A stretch of DNA of 64,000 nucleotides from Arthrobotrys musiformis (Eukaryota; Ascomycota; Orbiliomycetes; Orbiliales; Orbiliaceae). The stretch's first letter is position 1. Every line of letters begins with the position of its first letter. A program made the translations under genes and the position numbers. Shown piece by piece: positions 58,306 to 64,000 of this stretch. A model generated the notes under the pieces. It was not told the DNA's origin. It made no database searches and saw only the letters and a list, made by a program, of their open reading frames with translations. The DNA is taken from positions 2,512,501 to 2,576,500 of the forward strand of contig JAVHJL010000002.1 in the NCBI GenBank assembly GCA_036971715.1, written 5' to 3'.

Positions 58306-59651
58306 GTTTCTTGTGGATTGGGATACTGATCGAGAAGTGGTATCTCTAATTGTCCTGTGAAGATGAATGTGAAGATGAAGATGGATGTTGTGGATGTTGC
58401 GGGTTGGAAGAGTATTGATATAAACCCTCTGTAGCCGCTGCAAGCTCATATATATAAAGGTATAGTACCCAAACCGCGGTTCAAACCTCCCGTATCCGTC
58501 GCGCCAATACACCAAGCGTGGCGATGACCCAAATCTCAAAGATCCCGACGATTCTAGACTTCTATACTCCGGCAAGTCCACACGCCGGGAAAAGATCCAA
58601 TGGCCTTTTTATACACCACCAGCCAGCTACATCTAACCAAGTAGCCAAGTCAATGCATCAACACCGACGACGATAATGCAACAGCGGTTGGCGAGCTATT
58701 CCATCACGTCACCCACCCGAGTCCTCGCGTGTTCGACCCTCAATTACTAATCCCAGCCCTTACCGATGCCGATTGCCGAATGCATAGCAAAGATGGATTA
58801 AGAAAGTGGGGGTTTTCCCTCGTCTGGATCCGATCTCAACGATTTCAAACACATTTCGAAAAATGAATAAAACAAGATGCAACAAAGCGGCGTGTTGCGT
58901 CGATAGTTGGGGTTGACCTGGTTTATTCGTCAGGGTCATCGAGACCTGCAGCCGGGTACCCGTGACGGGCTCGCATAGATACCCCCGGTTTCGGGCGGGT
59001 GCATTTCAGCTGCCGGATTTGTCTTTGTTTAATAAATCGGACGGGTTGGGAAAGTTGCCGGGGTGTAGATACAATGCGTATAAAACATTAATCTCGAGTC
59101 ACACAAGAACGGCAATGCATTGCTGAATCTAGAGTCGAAGCTATTAAATTGATTGTACATACCTAACTAGGTGCGTATTAGATGGCATTAAAATAAATGA
59201 CGCTTTGGTTTCTCTCGTAAACCAGCTTTGGTAGGCCGCCGTTAATATAATGCGGAGAGGTGATATCAAATATAAATACGTCCTAACTAGTATTCTCAGG
59301 CAGGACTAATTAAACACATCTATATCTAATTTAGACAGCATATTCTAAGGTTTTTTTGAAGAAGATACGTAAAATGTCCTAGCAGTGTGCTTGTATTACA
59401 CCACTATCAGAAAATATACTGACAAAGAGCAGTTTAGCAAATAGTCCAGGTGCTGACCCACAATACAAGTTAACAGCGAGCGCGCAAGATTTATATTAAT
59501 GAATTAGCCAAGTACATGACCATAACTCGAAAACGATATTAAACAAGGGAGTACACTATAACCCAAAAGCAGCCTCGTAACCATACTTAGGACCAGGGAA
59601 ATTCAAATTTAAAAAGAAAAGAGGGAAAACGATGATAGAATAAAGAATCGA
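58306..59651. other. 1.35 kb spacer
   Basis: It lies between the aldo-keto reductase promoter (left) and the 3' end of the Kre9/Knh1-like gene (right), and is A/T-rich. No open frame of note, tRNA or repeat was found. Confidence 0.55.
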
Positions 59652-60248
59652 TCAAACCCCCCTATCGACACTATTCTCCCTCGACTCAGCATCCCCTAAC
59701 TTCTCCTCCTGCACCTTCCTCTCCTCCTCCCTCTTCTTCTTCGCCGCCGCCATCCTCCTCTTCCCGATAACCCAATACCCAACCCCAGCAGCAGCCAACA
59801 GTCCCAACCCAGCAAAACTAGCCACCGCAATCTGCCAAGTATTCCCCCAGCTCAATCCCACATTCGTATAGTAGTCCGGCACCGTCTCCGGGTTCTTCCC
59901 AGCACCCATAATCGAAAACGCATCGGAGTAACTATAATTCCCCATCCACCCATCAAAACTCGTTTCGATAACATAATCCCCGCTATCGGCGAACGAACGC
60001 GGTACCATCCATCTATAACTCCCCGTGTTTTCAACCGTTGCTATCCTCCCCGCCCGCGGGAGGTCGGAGGGGGATTTGGCGGTTGCGGGGAGGGAGTTGA
60101 GGAGGTAGAGGGTTATGTATGGATATTCTGGCGGGCCGGTTATGTTTGTCCAGGTTATTAGGAAGGGTTTGTCGACTTTTACGGTTGTGGAGGGGGAGGG
60201 GGAGGTGATTTTGTTGCCGAGGAAGGTGGTGTATGCTGGGTTTGGCAT
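59652..60248 (-). CDS. Kre9/Knh1-like (Ser-Thr-rich wall protein domain) single-pass membrane protein
   Basis: A single exon encodes 198 residues. Residues about 8-115 match the Kre9/Knh1-like N-terminal domain of fungal wall proteins: ITSPSPSTTVKVDKPFLITWTN, PYITLYLLNS, IATVENTGSYRWMVPRSF, GDYVIETSFDG and YSYSDAFSI. This Ig-like fold is common in GPI-anchored wall glycoproteins and in beta-1,6-glucan assembly factors. One transmembrane helix lies near residues 137-160 (IAVASFAGLGLLAAAGVGYWVI). A short charged cytoplasmic tail follows (KKKREEERKVQEEKLGDAES). No signal peptide is visible at this ATG, which is odd for an extracellular domain. Either an upstream exon supplies it or the helix acts as a signal anchor; the sequence just upstream offers no clear secretion signal in frame. 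A plasma-membrane sensor or wall-linked role is inferred. Confidence 0.8.
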   Translation of the reverse strand: MPNPAYTTFLGNKITSPSPSTTVKVDKPFLITWTNITGPPEYPYITLYLLNSLPATAKSPSDLPRAGRIATVENTGSYRWMVPRSFADSGDYVIETSFDGWMGNYSYSDAFSIMGAGKNPETVPDYYTNVGLSWGNTWQIAVASFAGLGLLAAAGVGYWVIGKRRMAAAKKKREEERKVQEEKLGDAESRENSVDRGV

Positions 60249-61418
60249 TTTGGTGGTTTGATATGTAAATAGTAGTAGGTATGGATTGTATTATATATAT
60301 GGTATATAATTGAGGAAATGAATATATCGTATGGGGACTTGATGAATGAGGATGGTAATTATATTGACGATGGGGAGGTTTCCGCCGGCATTTATACTAA
60401 AAAGTCGATATAGACTAACGCTTTACTCTATCATCTTGATGCTACAAACACTCCATAAACGGGTTTGGGGAACAGCATCGTCAATACATCATGATCATGC
60501 AAAACAAGAGTATCAGGCTGCCGTCGCCTGTATTAGCCAGAGTTCAAGGCGACACCCGTATAGGGCCCGAATGCACATGCATCCACATCTCCTGACATCA
60601 CATCTTCTCATATAGAAGTGCAGTCGACAGACAGAAGCAAGATCGGAAGCTAAGCGTTAAAATCCACCGACATCCCCATTCACCAACAGGGTTCCATACG
60701 GCCGCATTCAATCCACATGCATACCACGACGTGTCTCTGCGTTAGCCTCGAATCCGATCCTTGTACCTAGGTAGCTATAGGCGACGGGTTAAATAGAATC
60801 TGGAGGCGGGTAATTAGGTAGGCAGCTACATGCAGACCATGTTGCATTTTGGAGGGGGGCGTTCGCGGGTCGTCTGATTGATATATCACTCTTCGGCTGC
60901 GCATGTATGCGTCTGTGCCACCCGCGTACTTCTCTCAAAAGCCACACCCAGGAAAACCAAAGAAGGGACTAAGAGAGAAAAAGGATAAAACTTCTTCGAA
61001 ACAGAAAAACCTTCAACCAATATCCTTGATGAAAATATTGGAGTTGAATCCACGCCCATACTTTCGAAGATACAGAAGTTCGAAGATACAGAAGCTGGAA
61101 GATGTGGTTTCCAATCGATTACACAGCATTTGATATTCTAGAATCTCATGTAGGACAAGCGAACAAGGATGTGAACGTCATCCCTTGGCGCCAAAACCCA
61201 CCAATTCTTCGGCTTATAAACCTGCCCGCCGCCTCGATGCATGCGTACAACTGCGCACCAATAAACCAAGATACCGGCCCAGATACCCAACCATCGGCCC
61301 TTCACAATCGCCGCCTAGAAAACTGCGGACCCCTCCAAAAATCCCTTCCACAAAGCTCCAATCACAATCCAAGCCGCAGGCCATTTCGCAGCAAGCAGGA
61401 AAAAAAAGGAAAGGCTGC
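60249..61418. promoter_or_regulatory. 1.2 kb divergent promoter region
   Basis: It separates the Kre9-like gene (leftward) from SELO (rightward). A 16-bp direct duplication (CGAAGATACAGAAG core) lies at 61065-61096. A TTATAAA element at about 61214-61220 sits 200 bp before the SELO ATG. The in-frame open stretch ahead of that ATG was not included, because the mitochondrial presequence begins at 61419. Confidence 0.5.
61065..61096. repeat. 16-bp tandem duplication
   Basis: CGAAGATACAGAAGTT is followed directly by CGAAGATACAGAAGCT. Non-coding, upstream of SELO. Confidence 0.75.
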
Positions 61419-63739
61419 ATGCTCCCGCCACAGCAAATATTCCAACAATTAACAACACACTCCACCCGCCAACCCGGATTCCTGCGCTCTCTCCCGCGGC
61501 TCCTCCTCCTCTCCAGGAATTTCTCGAGTTTGATGAGTGTGAATTATAGTAATATGGAGGCACCGGGCGTGACATTGGACGAATTACCCAAATCCCACGT
61601 TTTTACTGATAAATTACCCCGTACGCTCCCCCCTATTTCCCTGTATATCTATAAAAATTACTAATTAAATACCAAAGCGGATCCGAATACCCCAACCCCA
61701 CAAATCGCAGACTCACTACCAGCTCGTCCGAAGCCGGGATTGGTAAAAAACGCCGCCTTCACGTGGATTAAACCCGAGGAATCGGCCGAGTTTGAGTTAC
61801 TCGCCGTTAGTCCCGCCGCGTTCGACAGTATAGGACTCAAGAGGGGTCAGGAGAAGGAAGACAGTTTTGGGAGGTTGGTTAGTGGGAATAAAGTCTGGGA
61901 GGGGCATTACCCGTGGGCGCAGTGTTATGGGGGTATTTCTTTTCTTCCTTTTGTGTAGTATGGTGTATGCGGTTGCTAATAAGTTTTAGGGTATCAATTG
62001 TATGCAAATTCTCGCCGGGGAGGTTTGAAAATGATATACTGATATTTTATAGTGGCCACTGGGCGGGACAACTTGGCGATGGGGTATATAAGCCCCCAAA
62101 CCTAGCTCGTATATATATTATATAAAGTACTAACGGGATAATAGCGGGCAATAAGCCTCTTCGAAAGCACAAACCCCACCACCGGCATCCGCTACGAATG
62201 GCAGCTCAAAGGCGCCGGAACAACCCCCTACTCCCGTTTCGCGTATGCCCCCCCTCCCCCAATCCACCCACCCAAATACTAAACTAAAAGGTCAAAAAAG
62301 AGACGGCAAAGCAGTTCTCCGCTCCTCGATCCGTGAATTCATCGTCTCCGAAGCCCTCCACGGCCTCGGAATCCCCACCACCCGCGCCCTCTCCCTAACC
62401 CTCCTCCCCACGAAAAAGGCGCAAAGGGAAACAACAGAACCCTGCGCCATCGTCACCCGCTTCGCGCAATCATGGCTCAGAGTCGGCACCTTCGACCTCC
62501 CCTACAGCCGTAACGACCGAAACCTCACCCGAAAACTAGCAAACTATGCGATCGAGGAAGTTTACGGCGGGGTAGACAATCTAGGCGGCCCCAGGGAGGA
62601 TGGAGAACCCGACGGCGAGCCGAATAGATATGAATTATTTTACAGGGAGGTCGTGAGACGGAATGCTAGAACCGTGGCGTACTGGCAGGCGTACGGGTTC
62701 ATGAACGGGGTGTTGAATACGGATAACACGAGTATTCTGGGATTAAGCCTCGACTTCGGCCCCTTCAGCTTCATGGACGTAAGTCCCCCCCCTCCCAAAC
62801 AATTTTTTTTAAAAAAAGTATTAACGAAAAAAAGAACTTCGACCCCTCCTTCACCCCAAACCACGACGACTCCTCCCTCCGCTACTCCTACCGCAATCAA
62901 CCCACAATAATCTGGTGGAACATGGTCCGCCTCGGCGAATCCCTCGCCGAACTCTTCGGCCTCGGAAACCTAGTCGATTCCCCGCAATACCTATCCTCGG
63001 GCCTCCAACCCTCACAACTCGAACCCCTAACCGAACGCGCAGAACGCATCATCGACCGCGCCGGCGAAGAATACAAAAATACATTCATAACAACATACCA
63101 ATCCCTCATGTCCCGTCGGCTCGGCTTCTCCTCCCAACGAGACTCGGATATGGAAAATCACTTCACCACCACGTTGGACCTTATGGAGAAACTGGGGCTG
63201 GATTTCAATCACTTCTTCAGACGGCTCGCCGACCTCCCCATCTCACACATGGAAAGCGAGGATAGTAGAATCATGGCGTCAGAGCACTTCTTCAACGCGA
63301 ACTCGGCGGTAAACATGCCAGGACTGGCAAAAGACAAAGCCAACGAAAAGGAAAAGGCCAAAAAGGAAATCGCAGAGTGGCTGGGTAAGTGGAGAGAAAG
63401 ACTGGGCGAAGAAGAAGGCGGGTTGGATGATGAAAGGAGGCAGAGGGAGATGAAGAAGGTTAATCCGAGGTTTTTACCCAAGAACTGGGTGTTGGACGGT
63501 ACACACACCCCCTTCGAACCATATATCAGAAGGATCATTACTAACAAAAAGTAAAAATAGAACTAATCAACCGCGTCCAACGTAGCGGTGAAAGGGATAT
63601 CCTACATAAAATCCTAGACATGTCATTACGGCCTTTCGAAGATCATTGGGGCCCGGAGAGCGAATGGGCCGAGGAGGATAGACTTTGCGGAGACGTACCG
63701 CCACAGGATGCCGGAATGCAGTGCTCCTGTAGCTCATAA
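61419..63739 (+). CDS. FMP40: SelO-family mitochondrial protein adenylyltransferase (AMPylase)
   Basis: I deduced eight exons: 61419-61620, 61678-61932, 61990-61999 (10 nt), 62053-62083, 62145-62242, 62301-62778, 62835-63498 and 63561-63739. They give 638 residues. Residues 1-40 are Arg/Leu/Ser-rich with almost no acids, a typical mitochondrial presequence. SelO motifs follow in order: AFTWIKPEE, YPWAQCYGGYQFGHWAGQLGDGR (rebuilt over two tiny exons), LKGAGTTPYSRFADGKAVLRSSIREF, ALHGLGIPTTRALSL, FAQSWLRVGTFDL, MNGVLNTDNTSILGLSLDFGPFSFMDN, IIWWNMVRLGESLAELF and LDFNHFFRRL. The C-terminus ends CSCSS, where animal SelO has selenocysteine, so this is the Cys form. SelO is a pseudokinase that transfers AMP to Ser/Thr/Tyr hydroxyls and guards against oxidative stress; the yeast ortholog is Fmp40. 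Confidence 0.94.
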
Positions 63740-64000
63740 AAGACGTTCTACAGCATTAAACTCAAAAGAGTGGGTTCTATGGTTCTCTATAGATATATAG
63801 ATATATATACCAACCCGGCACTTTTATACATTAAAGATAACACTTTCTATTTCTCATTCATTCAATGTTGCATCCCGTCATACCAGATCGCCATTCGATA
63901 TATAATATCCACTGCTTAAAAAAGAAACCCCAAAAAAAGTATTTAAATAACTACAATGAAAATTTATAATTACGAATGTCCTTTTCTTTCTCTCAAAGAA
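63740..64000. other. 3' flank of SELO to window end
   Basis: A/T-rich 3' UTR and downstream sequence with (TATA) runs at about 63792-63808. No further gene start is visible before the window ends. Confidence 0.55.

Noticed and set aside
61185..61418. Upstream extension of the SELO first exon (in-frame to an earlier start)
   Set aside because: The upstream residues are Pro/Lys/Gln-rich without SelO similarity; the ATG at 61419 starts a typical mitochondrial presequence.

Overview
The window is nuclear DNA of a filamentous ascomycete (Pezizomycotina). Almost every gene is split by short GT-AG introns of about 50-110 nt, with CTAAC/CTAAT-like branch sites close to the acceptor. The gene set is typically fungal: a chitin synthase export chaperone, a copper-fist regulator, a Kre9/Knh1-like wall protein, an Urb2/Npa2 nucleolar protein and MIC10. 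Intergenic spacers are long (1-5 kb), and leaders are rich in pyrimidine tracts. I cannot name the class; an early-diverging lineage such as Orbiliomycetes or Pezizomycetes is possible but is only an impression.

Layout: the 3' end of a coiled-coil gene (2-646, +); a 4.4 kb spacer; a tandem PH-domain protein (5053-6265, -); a membrane-anchored RlpA/expansin-like double-psi barrel protein with an in-frame TAG in its last part (9315-10890, +); a peroxisomal 4-coumarate/acyl-CoA ligase-like enzyme (12423-14318, +) converging on URB2 (14428-19012, -), which shares a 419 bp divergent promoter with MIC10 (19432-19846, +); a chymotrypsin-fold protein with an intact His/Asp/Ser triad (20596-22870, -), divergent from a Mac1/GRISEA-type copper-fist factor (25696-27702, +); a 5 kb gene-free stretch; an orthodox aquaporin (32689-34354, +) converging on a Gfo/Idh/MocA oxidoreductase (35093-36812, -); a bestrophin-like channel (39494-41124, +); an eight-repeat Pumilio protein (43252-45698, +) converging on the TFIIH subunit SSL1 (46452-48366, -); the chitin synthase export chaperone CHS7 (49320-50781, -); a sugar-porter MFS transporter with a long acidic N-terminal extension that lacks an AUG (about 54711-57011, +); an aldo-keto reductase (57323-58305, -); a Kre9/Knh1-like single-pass membrane protein (59652-60248, -); and the mitochondrial protein AMPylase SELO/FMP40 (61419-63739, +).

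The genes do not form an evident cluster or pathway. They are mainly housekeeping functions (ribosome biogenesis, transcription and repair, cristae, mitochondrial redox, wall synthesis) interspersed with transporters and enzymes. I see no mobile element, CRISPR array, rRNA or convincing tRNA. The most notable signals are microexons of 9, 10, 14 and 16 nt in three unrelated genes, the missing AUG of the MFS gene, the TAG inside the double-psi barrel gene, the intracellular-looking trypsin-fold protein, an in-frame Gly-Met-Asn minisatellite in the copper regulator, and a 22-bp perfect palindrome at 4242-4263. All exon boundaries were deduced by eye from splice consensus, frame continuity and family motifs; no alignment or transcript data were available.
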